Shown here: positions 37,352-49,685 of the stretch, piece after piece | Layout of the letters: each line of letters starts with the position of its first letter | How positions within the stretch are numbered: the first letter of the stretch is position 1 | Assembly: GCF_900112375.1 (NCBI RefSeq) | Contig: NZ_FOLS01000003.1 | Location: 272,415 to 336,414, forward strand | Origin: Pseudomonas citronellolis | GTDB taxonomy: Bacteria; Pseudomonadota; Gammaproteobacteria; Pseudomonadales; Pseudomonadaceae | DNA length: 64,000 nt | Direction: 5' to 3' | Notes under the pieces: model-generated | Database searches by the model: none | Told to the model about the DNA's origin: nothing | The model's input: only the letters and a program-made list of their open reading frames with translations | Made by a program: the position numbers and the translations under genes

Positions 37352-37807
37352 TCAGTCTTCGCGCGGGCGGCTGCGGCTGGCCAGGCGTTCCAGCGCCGCG
37401 CGCAGGCGCGGGTTGGCGATGCCCTCGGCGGCTTCCTGCAGAGCCTCGGCGGCGGCGGGGGAGAGCTGGTGGGTGCGCACCGGCGCCTGGCGCTCGACCT
37501 GGGGCTGGACCTTGAACAGGATGTGCTGCAGCCCGGCGAACTCGTCGAACATCTGCAGCTGGCGCAGCAGGCGCTTCTGCTGGTAGCGCAGGCGTGTGGC
37601 CCAGTGTGCGTCGGTGAGCACCAGTAGCAGGTTGCCGCCGCGCCAGGAGGCGACCCGGCAGTGCGGGCGCGCGGCCGGCTGCAGCTGGCTGTCGAGCAAC
37701 TGCTGCAGCTGGGCGAGGCGCTGGGCCTCGTTGAACAGCGACTGCAGCGGCTTGGCTTCGCGCAGCAGCTTGGTGGTGGCCTGTGCGGGCAGCGGGCGGA
37801 ACGCCAT
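37352..37807 (-). CDS. dciA: DciA-type replicative helicase loader (DUF721)
   Basis: The 151-residue protein has a DUF721 (KH-like) domain in its first 105 residues (LQSLFNEAQRLAQLQQLLDSQL, CRVASWRGGNLLLVLTDAHWATRLRYQ) and a shorter helical tail. DciA is the ancestral loader of DnaB in bacteria that lack DnaC or DnaI, Pseudomonas included. The ATG at 37807 marks the conserved N-terminus MAFRPLPA. It is transcribed opposite to lpxC and secA, in the interval where enterics carry secM. Confidence 0.88.
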   Translation of the reverse strand: MAFRPLPAQATTKLLREAKPLQSLFNEAQRLAQLQQLLDSQLQPAARPHCRVASWRGGNLLLVLTDAHWATRLRYQQKRLLRQLQMFDEFAGLQHILFKVQPQVERQAPVRTHQLSPAAAEALQEAAEGIANPRLRAALERLASRSRPRED

Positions 37808-37894
37808 GGTGAAAATTCCGGGGTTGTTGAGCGCCGATGGTATCAGAATGCGGTCATCGCAGGCCGTCGCGCCGACGCCCGTCGGCGCCGAGCC

Positions 37895-37924
37895 TTGAAC
37901 TTTGCCGGTGCGACACAATATAAA
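37895..37924 (+). promoter_or_regulatory. Probable sigma70 promoter of secA
   Basis: TTGAAC (37895-37900), 18 bases, TATAAA (37919-37924). The start site would fall near 37931 and give a leader of about 180 bases. A second -10-like TAGAAT lies at 38027-38032. The 305-base gap 37808-38112 holds no convincing gene; a 17-codon ORF at 37977 has no ribosome site or SecM-like arrest motif. Confidence 0.6.
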
Positions 37925-38112
37925 GCAGGCGGACTGCCAGTCCTCCCCCGAGTTCCTGCCGGGCAATGTGCGCGCATGGAAAGTCCCCGGCATGACCTGG
38001 GCACTTCTTTCGTGCACGTTTCCGAGTAGAATGCCCCCTTTGCCGTCGATGCAAGCCGCGGCCAGCCAGTCGGGCAGCCCTCCATTCCCCAAGTTCGGAT
38101 GACCCAGTCGAT

Positions 38113-40866
38113 ATGTTTGCGCCTTTGTTGAAAAAACTCTTTGGAAGCAAGAACGAGCGTGAAGTGAAGCGCATGGCCAAGCAGGTCCAGGCCATCAATG
38201 CGCTCGAGCCACAGATGGTGGCGCTTTCCGATGAGCAACTGAAGGCCAAGACCGAAGAGTTCAAGGCGCGCGTGGCCAAGGGCGAAAGCCTCGACGAGCT
38301 CCTCCCTGAAGCCTTCGCCGTGTGCCGCGAGGCGGGCAAGCGGGTGATGGGCATGCGCCACTTCGACGTCCAGCTGATCGGCGGCATGACCTTGCACGAG
38401 GGCAAGATTGCCGAGATGCGCACCGGCGAGGGCAAGACCCTGGTGGGCACCCTGGCGGTATACCTGAACGCGCTGTCCGGCAAGGGCGTGCATGTGGTCA
38501 CCGTGAACGACTACCTGGCCCGCCGCGACGCCAACTGGATGCGTCCGCTGTACGAGTTCCTCGGCCTCTCCGTGGGCATCGTCACGCCCTTCCAGCCGCC
38601 GGAGGAGAAGCGCGCGGCCTACGCCTCGGATATCACCTACGGCACCAACAACGAATTCGGCTTCGACTACCTGCGCGACAACATGGCCTTCAGCCTGCAG
38701 GACAAGTTCCAGCGCGAGCTGAACTTCGCCGTGGTCGACGAAGTGGACTCCATCCTCATCGACGAGGCGCGGACCCCGCTGATCATCTCCGGCCAGGCCG
38801 AAGACAGCTCCGAGCTGTACATCAAGATCAACAAGCTGATCCCGCGCCTGAAGCGCCACATCGAGGAAGTCGAGGGCCAGGTGACCCAGCAGGGCCACTA
38901 CAGCATCGACGAGAAGACCCGCCAGGTCGAACTCAACGAGCAGGGCCACGCCTACGTCGAGGAACTGCTGAGCCAGGCCGGCCTGCTCGGCGAGGGCGAG
39001 AGCCTCTACTCGGCGCACAACCTCAGCCTGCTGACCCACGTCTACGCCGCGCTGCGCGCCCACACCCTGTTCCACCGCAACGTCGAGTACATCGTCCAGG
39101 GCGACCAGGTCCTGCTGATCGACGAGCACACCGGCCGCACCATGCCCGGCCGCCGCCTCTCCGAAGGCCTGCACCAGGCCATCGAGGCCAAGGAAAACCT
39201 GCCGATCCAGGCCGAGAGCCAGACCCTGGCCTCCACCACCTTCCAGAACTACTTCCGCCTCTACGCCAAGCTGTCCGGCATGACCGGCACCGCCGACACC
39301 GAGGCCTTCGAGTTCCGCCAGATCTACGGCCTGGACGTGGTGGTGATCCCGACCCACCGCCCGGTCGCGCGGAAGGACTTCAACGACCTGGTCTACCTGA
39401 CCCAGGAAGAGAAGTACGCCGCGATCATCACCGACATCCAGCAGAGCCAGGCCCTGGGCCGCCCGATCCTGGTCGGTACCGCGTCCATCGAGACCTCCGA
39501 GTACGTGTCCAAGCTGCTGGAGCAGGCCGGCATCGAGCACAAGGTGCTCAACGCCAAGTACCACGAGAAGGAAGCCGAGATCATCGCGCAGGCCGGTGCG
39601 CCGGGCTCGGTGACCATCGCCACCAACATGGCCGGCCGTGGTACCGACATCCTCCTGGGCGGCAACTGGGAAGCCGAGATCGCCAGCCTGGAGAACCCCA
39701 GCGACGAGCAGATCGCCCAGATCAAGGCCGAGTGGCAGAAGCGCCACCAGCAGGTGATCGAGTCCGGCGGCCTGCACGTGATCGCCTCCGAGCGCCACGA
39801 ATCCCGCCGCATCGACAACCAGCTGCGGGGCCGTTCCGGCCGCCAGGGCGACCCGGGCTCCAGCCGCTTCTACCTGTCGCTGGAAGACAACCTGATGCGC
39901 ATCTTCGCCTCCGACCGGGTGAAGAACTTCATGAAGGCCCTGGGCATGCAGCCGGGCGAGGCCATCGAGCACCGCATGGTCAGCAACGCCATCGAGAAGG
40001 CGCAGCGCAAGGTCGAAGGCCGCAACTTCGACATCCGCAAGCAGCTGCTCGAATTCGACGACGTGGCCAACGAGCAGCGCAAGGTGATCTACCACATGCG
40101 CAACAGCCTGCTGGCCGCGGAGAACATCGGCGACACCATCGCCGAATTCCGCGAGGAAGTGCTGAACAACACCATCAGCCAGCACATCCCGCCGCAGTCG
40201 CTGCCCGAGCAGTGGGACATCGCCGGCCTGGAAGCCGCGCTGTACAGCGACTTCGGCCTGAAGCTGCCGGTCCAGCAGTGGCTGGACGACGACGAGAAGC
40301 TTTACGAGGAGACCCTGCGCGAGAAGATCCTCGCCGAGCTGGTCGCCGCCTACAACGAGAAGGAAGATCTGGCCGGCGCCGAGGCCCTGCGCACCTTCGA
40401 GAAGCAGATGCTGCTGCGCGTGCTGGACGACCTGTGGAAGGACCACCTGTCCACCATGGACCACCTGCGCCACGGCATCCACCTGCGCGGCTACGCGCAG
40501 AAGAACCCGAAGCAGGAGTACAAGCGCGAGTCCTTCAACCTGTTCCAGGAACTGCTGGATTCGATCAAGCGCGACACCATCCGCGTGCTGTCCTTCGTCC
40601 AGGTCCGCCGCGAGGACCCGGCCGAGGAAGAGGCGCGTCTGCGCCGCGAAGCCGAGGAAATGGCCAAGCGCATGCAGTTCCAGCACGCCGAGGCGCCGCC
40701 CATCGACCAGGCCCCCGATGCCGAGGAAGGCGAAGAGGGCGAGCAGGGCCCGGCCCAGGTCGTGCCGCTGGAGCCGGTGCGCGCCGAGCCGAAGATCGGC
40801 CGCAACGAGCTGTGCCCCTGCGGTTCCGGCAAAAAGTACAAGCATTGCCACGGCCAGGTGAACTGA
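38113..40866 (+). CDS. secA: Protein translocase ATPase SecA
   Basis: The 917-residue motor drives preproteins through SecYEG. Walker A is MRTGEGKTL, the DEAD-type motif is [25 protein letters not shown], and the second nucleotide domain has [14 protein letters not shown]. The extreme C-terminus carries the zinc-binding [14 protein letters not shown] that contacts SecB. All domains are full length. It is transcribed alone and followed by a hairpin. Confidence 0.99.
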   Translation: MFAPLLKKLFGSKNEREVKRMAKQVQAINALEPQMVALSDEQLKAKTEEFKARVAKGESLDELLPEAFAVCREAGKRVMGMRHFDVQLIGGMTLHEGKIAEMRTGEGKTLVGTLAVYLNALSGKGVHVVTVNDYLARRDANWMRPLYEFLGLSVGIVTPFQPPEEKRAAYASDITYGTNNEFGFDYLRDNMAFSLQDKFQRELNFAVVDEVDSILIDEARTPLIISGQAEDSSELYIKINKLIPRLKRHIEEVEGQVTQQGHYSIDEKTRQVELNEQGHAYVEELLSQAGLLGEGESLYSAHNLSLLTHVYAALRAHTLFHRNVEYIVQGDQVLLIDEHTGRTMPGRRLSEGLHQAIEAKENLPIQAESQTLASTTFQNYFRLYAKLSGMTGTADTEAFEFRQIYGLDVVVIPTHRPVARKDFNDLVYLTQEEKYAAIITDIQQSQALGRPILVGTASIETSEYVSKLLEQAGIEHKVLNAKYHEKEAEIIAQAGAPGSVTIATNMAGRGTDILLGGNWEAEIASLENPSDEQIAQIKAEWQKRHQQVIESGGLHVIASERHESRRIDNQLRGRSGRQGDPGSSRFYLSLEDNLMRIFASDRVKNFMKALGMQPGEAIEHRMVSNAIEKAQRKVEGRNFDIRKQLLEFDDVANEQRKVIYHMRNSLLAAENIGDTIAEFREEVLNNTISQHIPPQSLPEQWDIAGLEAALYSDFGLKLPVQQWLDDDEKLYEETLREKILAELVAAYNEKEDLAGAEALRTFEKQMLLRVLDDLWKDHLSTMDHLRHGIHLRGYAQKNPKQEYKRESFNLFQELLDSIKRDTIRVLSFVQVRREDPAEEEARLRREAEEMAKRMQFQHAEAPPIDQAPDAEEGEEGEQGPAQVVPLEPVRAEPKIGRNELCPCGSGKKYKHCHGQVN

Positions 40867-40889
40867 TCCGCCTGCCGTCGTAACCCCCG

Positions 40890-40924
40890 ACGCCGCGACC
40901 GGCCCTGCCGCTCGCGGCGTTTTT
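40890..40924 (+). terminator. Terminator of secA
   Basis: CGCCGCGA / TCGCGGCG stem with an internal GGCC..GC region, followed by TTTTT. Confidence 0.75.
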
Positions 40925-40961
40925 CACATTCGATCCACCCTTTTTCCTGAGGAGCACATCC

Positions 40962-42179
40962 ATGGCTGTCGGTCTCGGCCCCATCTCCACCCTGCACCCG
41001 GTCCCCGGCTTCGAACTCGGCATCGCTTCCGCCGGCATCAAGCGCCCCGGTCGCAAGGACGTCGTGGTGATGCGCTGCGCCGAAGGCTCCAGCGTGGCGG
41101 GTGTGTTCACCACCAACGCCTTCTGCGCCGCGCCCGTGCTGCTGTGCAAGCAGCGCTTCCTCGGGCCGGTGCGCTACCTGGTGACCAACACCGGCAACGC
41201 CAACGCCGGCACCGGCGAGCCGGGCCTGGCCAACGCCTCGGCGGTGTGCGCCAAGCTGGCCGAGCTGGCCGGCGTGGACGAAAGCCAGGTGCTGCCGTTC
41301 TCCACCGGGGTGATCGGCGAGCCGCTGCCGGTGGCCAAGATCGAAGCCGCGCTGCCGGCCGCCCTGGCCGCCCTGGGCCCGGACAACTGGGCCGAGGCCG
41401 CCGCCGGCATCATGACCACCGACACCCTGCCCAAGGGCGCCAGCCGCCAGTTCGTGCATGACGGCGTCACCGTCACCGTCACCGGCATCAGCAAGGGCGC
41501 CGGCATGATCAAGCCGAACATGGCCACCATGCTCGGCTACATCGCCACCGACGCCAAGGTCGCCCAGGGCGTGCTGCAGGACCTGCTGCGCGACGCGGCG
41601 AACAAGTCGTTCAACCGCATCACCATCGACGGCGATACCTCCACCAACGACAGCTGCATTCTGGTCGCCACCGGCCAGGCCGCGCTGCCGGAGATCACCC
41701 AGGCCAGCGGCGCGCTGTTCAGCGCCCTGAAGCAGGCGGTGATCGAGGTGTCCATGGAGCTGGCCCAGGCCATCGTCCGCGACGGCGAGGGCGCCACCAA
41801 GTTCGTCACCGTGCAGGTCAACGGCGGCGGCACCCACCAGGAGTGCCTGGACGTCGGCTACGCCGTGGCCCACTCGCCGCTGATCAAGACCGCGCTGTTC
41901 GCCTCCGACCCTAACTGGGGCCGCATCCTGGCCGCGGTCGGCTACGCCGGCGTGCCGAACCTGGACGTCAGCAGGATCGACGTCTTCCTCGACGAAGTCT
42001 GCATCGCCAGCCGCGGCTGCCGCGCCGCCAGCTACACCGAGGACCAGGGCGCGCGGGTGATGGCCCAGGAAGAGATCACCATCCGCATCGAGCTGGGCCG
42101 CGGCGACTGCAGCGAGACCATCTGGACCACCGACCTGTCCCACGAGTACGTGAAGATCAACGCGGAATACAGGACTTGA
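40962..42179 (+). CDS. argJ: Bifunctional ornithine acetyltransferase / N-acetylglutamate synthase
   Basis: The 405-residue arginine-biosynthesis enzyme recycles acetyl groups from N-acetylornithine to glutamate. The autocatalytic cleavage site KPNMATML is present with the nucleophilic threonine at residue 189. The precursor therefore splits into alpha and beta chains. TGAGGAG lies ten bases before the ATG. Whether it is mono- or bifunctional cannot be read from sequence alone. Confidence 0.96.
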   Translation: MAVGLGPISTLHPVPGFELGIASAGIKRPGRKDVVVMRCAEGSSVAGVFTTNAFCAAPVLLCKQRFLGPVRYLVTNTGNANAGTGEPGLANASAVCAKLAELAGVDESQVLPFSTGVIGEPLPVAKIEAALPAALAALGPDNWAEAAAGIMTTDTLPKGASRQFVHDGVTVTVTGISKGAGMIKPNMATMLGYIATDAKVAQGVLQDLLRDAANKSFNRITIDGDTSTNDSCILVATGQAALPEITQASGALFSALKQAVIEVSMELAQAIVRDGEGATKFVTVQVNGGGTHQECLDVGYAVAHSPLIKTALFASDPNWGRILAAVGYAGVPNLDVSRIDVFLDEVCIASRGCRAASYTEDQGARVMAQEEITIRIELGRGDCSETIWTTDLSHEYVKINAEYRT

Positions 42180-42190
42180 AAGCGGCTATA

Positions 42191-42276
42191 GGCTGAAGGC
42201 TGTAGGTACGAGCGATAGAGCTTGATGTCCGGCGCGGGGTGATACGCTCTTCGCCTTCAGCCTTCAGCCTTCAGCC
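42191..42276. repeat. Short inverted repeat with CCTTCAG iterations
   Basis: GGCTGAAGGCTG at 42191-42202 is complementary to a stretch at 42254-42276 made of three consecutive CCTTCAG heptamers plus CC. The arms could pair across a 50-base loop. It fills the gap between argJ and the next gene, and could be a terminator-like structure or a dispersed repeat. Confidence 0.6.
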
Positions 42277-42293
42277 GGCGCGAGGAACGAGCG

Positions 42294-42917
42294 ATGAAAC
42301 TGGTCATTGGCAGCAAGAACCTGTCGTCCTGGTCGTTGCGTGGCTGGCTGGCCATGCAACTGACCGGTGCGGAATTCGAAGAAGTGCTGATCCCGCTGGG
42401 CGGCGTCGACACCGCGCGGCGCATCCGCGAGCACTCGCCCACCGGCAAGGTGCCGGTGCTCAAGTGCGAGGACGGGGTGATCTGGGATTCCCTGGCGATC
42501 GCCGAATACCTGGCCGAACGCTTCCCCGAGGCGCACCTGTGGCCGCGCGGCGAGGCGGCCCGGGCGCTGGCGCGGTCGATCTGCGCGGAGATGCACAGCG
42601 GCTTCCTCGCCCTGCGCTCGCACATGCCCATGGACCTGCAGCGGCACAAGCCGCTGGCCAAGGTGCCGCCCGAAGTGGAAACCGACATCGCCCGCGTCGT
42701 CGAGCTGTGGACCCTGTGCCGCCAGGGCTTCGGCCAGGACGGGCCGTTCCTGTTCGGCCACGCCAGCATCGCCGACGCCTTCTACGCGCCGGTGGCCACG
42801 CGCCTGCGCAGCTACGCCGTGGAGCTGCCGCCGCTGGCCAAGGCCTACGTGGACACCATCTACCAGTGGGCGGCCTTCCAGCCCTGGCTGCAGGCCGCGC
42901 TGGCCGAGCGCCCCTGA
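42294..42917 (+). CDS. Glutathione S-transferase family protein
   Basis: The 207-residue protein has a thioredoxin-like N-domain (KLVIGSKNLSSWSLRGWLAM with a serine in the catalytic region, cis-proline in GKVPVLKCEDG, ESLA-like DSLAIAEYL) and an all-helical C-domain. This resembles the zeta/theta-like bacterial YfcF/MaiA group. The substrate is unknown. It precedes the Nudix gene by 28 bases in the same direction. Confidence 0.88.
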   Translation: MKLVIGSKNLSSWSLRGWLAMQLTGAEFEEVLIPLGGVDTARRIREHSPTGKVPVLKCEDGVIWDSLAIAEYLAERFPEAHLWPRGEAARALARSICAEMHSGFLALRSHMPMDLQRHKPLAKVPPEVETDIARVVELWTLCRQGFGQDGPFLFGHASIADAFYAPVATRLRSYAVELPPLAKAYVDTIYQWAAFQPWLQAALAERP

Positions 42918-42945
42918 GCGCCGGCAACCGACGAGGAGTAATGCT

Positions 42946-43896
42946 GTGAAACGAGTACATGTCGCCGCCGCCGTGATCCGTGGCGCCGATGGCCGCGTGC
43001 TGATCGCCCGGCGCCCGGACGACAAGCACCAGGGCGGCCTGTGGGAATTCCCCGGCGGCAAGGTGGAGGAGGGCGAGCCGGTGCAGGCCGCGCTGGCCCG
43101 CGAGCTGGAAGAGGAGCTGGGCATCCGCGTCGAGCGCGCCCGGCCGCTGATCCGCGTGGCCCACGACTACCCGGACAAGCAGGTGCTGCTGGACGTCTGG
43201 GAGGTCTCGGCGTTCTCCGGCGAACCCCATGGCGCCGAGGGCCAGCCGCTGGCCTGGGTGGCTCCCCGGGAGCTGCCTGACTACGAATTCCCCGCCGCCA
43301 ACCGGCCCATCGTGCAGGCCGCGCGGCTGCCCGAGCGCTACCTGATCACACCCGACGGGCTGGAGCCGCAGGAAGTCCTGCAAGGCATCCGCGCCGCTGT
43401 GGCCGGGGGCGTACGCCTGATCCAGCTGCGCGCGCCGAACATGTACAGCCCGGAGTACCGCGACATGGCGGTGGACGCCGTCGGGCTGTGCGCGGGCAAG
43501 GCGCAACTGATGCTCAAGGGTCCGCTGGAATGGCTGGGCGACTTCCCCGCCGCCGGCTGGCACCTGACCGCCGAGCAACTGCGCAAGTACGCCCCCAACG
43601 GCCGCCCGTTCCCCCAGGAGCGCCTGCTGGCGGCGTCTTGCCACGGCGCTGAGGAGCTGGCGCTGGCCAGCGCGATGGGCGTGGACTTCGTCACCCTGTC
43701 GCCGGTGCAGCCGACCGAGAGCCATCCGGGCGAACCGGCAATGGGTTGGGACGTGGCGCAGAAATTGGTGGAAGGCTTCAACCAGCCGGTATTCCTGCTC
43801 GGCGGCCTGGGCCCGCAGGACCTGGAACGCGCCTGGCAGATAGGCGCCCAGGGCGTGGCGGGCATCCGCGCGCTCTGGCCGAAGGCCGGGGCGTAG
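42946..43896 (+). CDS. mutT: Nudix hydrolase fused to a ThiE-like domain (MutT family)
   Basis: The 316-residue fusion has a MutT-type domain (1-130) with an intact Nudix box (GGKVEEGEPVQAALARELEE, then ELGI; about 37-59), expected to remove 8-oxo-dGTP. A TIM-barrel domain (about 135-316) resembles thiamine-phosphate synthase/TenI. In that second half the ThiE phosphate and substrate motifs are altered (SPVQPTESHPG instead of the usual GP..PT.TK), so ThiE catalysis is doubtful. GTG start with GAGGAG upstream. This fusion is widespread in Pseudomonas, as far as I recall. Confidence 0.88.
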   Translation: MKRVHVAAAVIRGADGRVLIARRPDDKHQGGLWEFPGGKVEEGEPVQAALARELEEELGIRVERARPLIRVAHDYPDKQVLLDVWEVSAFSGEPHGAEGQPLAWVAPRELPDYEFPAANRPIVQAARLPERYLITPDGLEPQEVLQGIRAAVAGGVRLIQLRAPNMYSPEYRDMAVDAVGLCAGKAQLMLKGPLEWLGDFPAAGWHLTAEQLRKYAPNGRPFPQERLLAASCHGAEELALASAMGVDFVTLSPVQPTESHPGEPAMGWDVAQKLVEGFNQPVFLLGGLGPQDLERAWQIGAQGVAGIRALWPKAGA

Positions 43897-43930
43897 GCCG
43901 GAGCAGCCAGGCCGTACCGAGGTGCTCTTC

Positions 43931-43997
43931 GTAGGAGCGAGCTTGCTCGCGAATGAGCCCCGTAGCGGTTCCTGTTCGCGAGCAAGCTCGCTCCTAC
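43931..43997. repeat. BIME: inverted REP pair, GCGAGC subtype
   Basis: Two inverted GTAGGAGCGAGCTTGCTCGC-type REPs (43931-43953 and 43975-43997) separated by 21 bases. Same subtype and order as at 7681-7761, and probably the parent form of the split pair at 54240-54534. Confidence 0.9.
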
Positions 43998-44020
43998 GAA
44001 AAGCCGTGCTCCCCAGCAAC

Positions 44021-44336
44021 GTAGGAGCGGACCTTGTCCGCGATAGCCGGACGTATCGGCGCGGATCGCGGATGAGATCCGCTCCTACGCTGCCCCACCC
44101 ATGCCATTCCCATTGTAGGAGCGCGCCCTGCGCGCGATTCGCGGGCAAGGCCCGCTCCTACAGTTTCGCCGTGAGGCATGGCGTTTCCCCGTAGGAGCGG
44201 ACTCTGTCCGCGATAGCCGGAGGTATCGGCGCGATTCGCGGATGAGATCCGCTCCTACGCTGCCCCACTCATGCCATTCCCATTGTAGGAGCGCGCCCTG
44301 CGCGCGAATCGCGGGCAGGGCCCGCTCCTACAGTTT
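44021..44336. repeat. Tandem duplication of a 146-bp REP cluster
   Basis: Two 146-base units (44021-44166 and 44191-44336) are colinear with only a handful of substitutions, and are separated by 24 bases. Each unit holds one GCGGAC-subtype REP, a second inverted REP ending GATCCGCTCCTACG, the spacer GCCCCAC..ATGCCATTCCCATT, and an inverted pair of the GCGCGC / GGGCCCGC subtype. The region 43897-44339 contains no gene. Confidence 0.88.
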
Positions 44337-44339
44337 GTT

Positions 44340-44912
44340 TCAGGCGGGCTTTTCCGCCGCCTTCCACAGCACTTCGGCGACGCCCTGGCGCTTGGCGGCC
44401 ATGCGGGCCGCCACGAACAGCAGGTCCGACAGCCGGTTCAGGTAGCGCAGCCCGGCGCCTTCCAGCGGCTCCTCGGCGTTGAGCTGCTGGCAGCGGCGCT
44501 CGGCCTTGCGCGCCAGGGCGCGGCATACGTGGATCTGCGCCACCAGCCGGGAGCCGCCGGGGAGGATGAAGTCCTTCAGCGGTTCCAGTTCCTCGTTCCA
44601 GGCGTCGATGGCCTGCTCCAGGCGCGCCACCTCGTGGTCGTCCAGGGCGCGGTATTCCGGCATCGCCAGTTCGCCGCCGAGGTCGAACAGGCGGTGTTGC
44701 ACCGGCGCCAGCACCGTCAGCAACTGGTCCAGCGCGGCGCTGCGGGCTTCCTGCAGGTCGGCCAGCAGCAGCCCCAGCTGGCTGTTCAGCTCGTCCACGC
44801 AGCCGATGGCTTCGATCCGCGGGTGGTGTTTCGGCACCCGGCTGCCGTCGGCCAGGCCGGTCTCGCCGGCGTCGCCCGTGCGGGTGTAGATCTTCGACAG
44901 GCGATAGCCCAT
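44340..44912 (-). CDS. PduO-type cob(I)alamin adenosyltransferase
   Basis: This 190-residue four-helix-bundle enzyme transfers the adenosyl group of ATP to cob(I)alamin. Conserved N-terminal KIYTRTGDAGETGLADGSRV (ATP loop), IGCVDELNSQLG and the later FILPGGSRLVAQIHVCRALARKAER stretch with the RxxxRRxER-like motif identify the PduO/MMAB family. It starts three bases after the stop of the sensor kinase gene, so they form one transcript. No cobalamin-dependent enzyme is encoded in the window. Confidence 0.9.
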   Translation of the reverse strand: MGYRLSKIYTRTGDAGETGLADGSRVPKHHPRIEAIGCVDELNSQLGLLLADLQEARSAALDQLLTVLAPVQHRLFDLGGELAMPEYRALDDHEVARLEQAIDAWNEELEPLKDFILPGGSRLVAQIHVCRALARKAERRCQQLNAEEPLEGAGLRYLNRLSDLLFVAARMAAKRQGVAEVLWKAAEKPA

Positions 44913-44915
44913 GCC

Positions 44916-46973
<2,058 letters not shown>

Positions 46974-47019
46974 AGGGGCTCGGCGATCGAAAGCGGGGGC
47001 GGGCAGGTTAGCCCGCCGC

Positions 47020-47970
<951 letters not shown>

Positions 47971-48936
47971 CTAGCGCACCCCGGGCAGCCGGCTGGCGTT
48001 GATTCGCCCGCTGGCATAGGCGTCGGGCAGCAGCTGGCGGGCCTGTTCCATCACCTCTTCGGCCTGCAGCGGCAGGGACTTGGCGTCCAGCCCCACCAGG
48101 CCGATGCCGGCCTTCAGGCTGACGAAGCCGCGGCTGGTCTTGAAGGCCTTGAGGTTGAGCCCTTCGTGCAGGCGGCGGAAGCTGCTCGGCGAGCATTCCT
48201 GGAGGTCGTCGATCAGGGTGATGAGGCCGAAGTGCTGTTCGTCGATGCGTGTCAGCACGTCCAGCGGCCGCACCAGTTGCTGCAGGCGCCGGCCGATGCC
48301 GTGCAGCAGCTCCTGGTGGAAGCCGGGGAAATGCTGGCCGTCCTGCTCCAGCAGGACGGGAATGCCGATCAGCAGGTAGCACACCGCGCCGCCGCGGGAT
48401 TCCACCTGGCGAATGCTGTCGGCGAGCTTCTGCCGCAGGTAGCGCAGGTTGCCCAGGCCGGTGGCGGCGTCCACCAGGTTGCGCTCTTCCAGGCGGTTGA
48501 TGTTCTCGGTGAGCAGGCGGTTCTCCACCAGCAGGCGCTGCAGGGTGTTGCACAGGCGGTCGGCGGCCAGCACCCGCGGCACCAGTTGCTCGCTCATCGC
48601 CGTCTTGCTGACGAAGTCGTCCACGCCGCGGTCGAAGGCCTCGGCCAGGGCGTTGTCGCCCTCCTTGCCGGTGAGCAGCATGATGTAGGTGTAGTGGTCG
48701 CCGCTTTCGTCCAGCTGGCGTACCCGCGCGGTGAGCTCCAGGCCGTCCATCTCCGGCATCAGCCAGTCGGCCAGGAGCACGCTCACCGGTTCCCGTTCCA
48801 GCAGTTGCAGGGCCTCGCTGGCGCTGCTGGCGAAGCGCACGTTCTGGTAGCCGGCCTGGCTCAGCGCCCGGCCGATCATGGCGCTGGAGAATTTCGCGTC
48901 GTCGACCACCAGGATGCTCAGATGGTTGGTTGGCAT
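47971..48936 (-). CDS. Response regulator with degenerate GGDEF domain
   Basis: The 321-residue protein has an N-terminal receiver domain (acidic pocket DD 12-13, phospho-acceptor D57 in LLADWLMPEMDG, K111 in SKTAM). After a linker helix comes a GGDEF-fold domain (about 155-318) in which the signature is RIDEQ (230-234) instead of GGDEF. Diguanylate cyclase activity is therefore unlikely. It may bind nucleotide or act as a signalling adaptor. The nearby orphan kinase (44916-46973) is a possible partner. Confidence 0.87.
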   Translation of the reverse strand: MPTNHLSILVVDDAKFSSAMIGRALSQAGYQNVRFASSASEALQLLEREPVSVLLADWLMPEMDGLELTARVRQLDESGDHYTYIMLLTGKEGDNALAEAFDRGVDDFVSKTAMSEQLVPRVLAADRLCNTLQRLLVENRLLTENINRLEERNLVDAATGLGNLRYLRQKLADSIRQVESRGGAVCYLLIGIPVLLEQDGQHFPGFHQELLHGIGRRLQQLVRPLDVLTRIDEQHFGLITLIDDLQECSPSSFRRLHEGLNLKAFKTSRGFVSLKAGIGLVGLDAKSLPLQAEEVMEQARQLLPDAYASGRINASRLPGVR

Positions 48937-49003
48937 GGGGCAGGGAACTCGGAGGAGGCGGGGATTCGCCGGTTCTGGGCCGGGCGCGTGCTTGTGGCTC
49001 AGT

Positions 49004-49009
49004 TATAAT
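49004..49009 (+). promoter_or_regulatory. -10 box upstream of yajQ
   Basis: A perfect TATAAT lies 77 bases before the yajQ start, but no good -35 is found at 16-18 bases. Low confidence. Confidence 0.4.
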
Positions 49010-49011
49010 GA

Positions 49012-49566
<555 letters not shown>

Positions 49567-49685
49567 GCGGAACCTCGTTGTCCGGGCGGCGTCGCAAATA
49601 GAGCGCCGCTCGGCGAATACCGATCGCCATGGTTCGCCATGGCGTTCGTATTTCTAATAATCGAAAACCAAGGGGGCCCCATTCC

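Noticed and set aside
37977..38030. 17-codon ORF in the secA leader as a SecM-like arrest peptide
   Set aside because: No ribosome site, no signal sequence and no arrest motif; too short for SecM.
37843..40851. Minus-strand frame of about 1000 codons opposite secA
   Set aside because: It mirrors the secA coding frame, is low in complexity (runs of L, V, Q, H, D and G) and matches no family. This is a typical shadow in high-GC DNA.
44021..44336. Possible CRISPR array because of regularly repeated palindromes
   Set aside because: There are only two long units, the palindromes are GTAG REPs, spacers are not unique 30-40-base sequences, and no cas genes are nearby.
49629..49685. Upstream in-frame start for mscS
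   Set aside because: The added residues (RHGVRISNNRK region) are not part of the MscS family N-terminus, and the ATG at 49686 has a good ribosome site.
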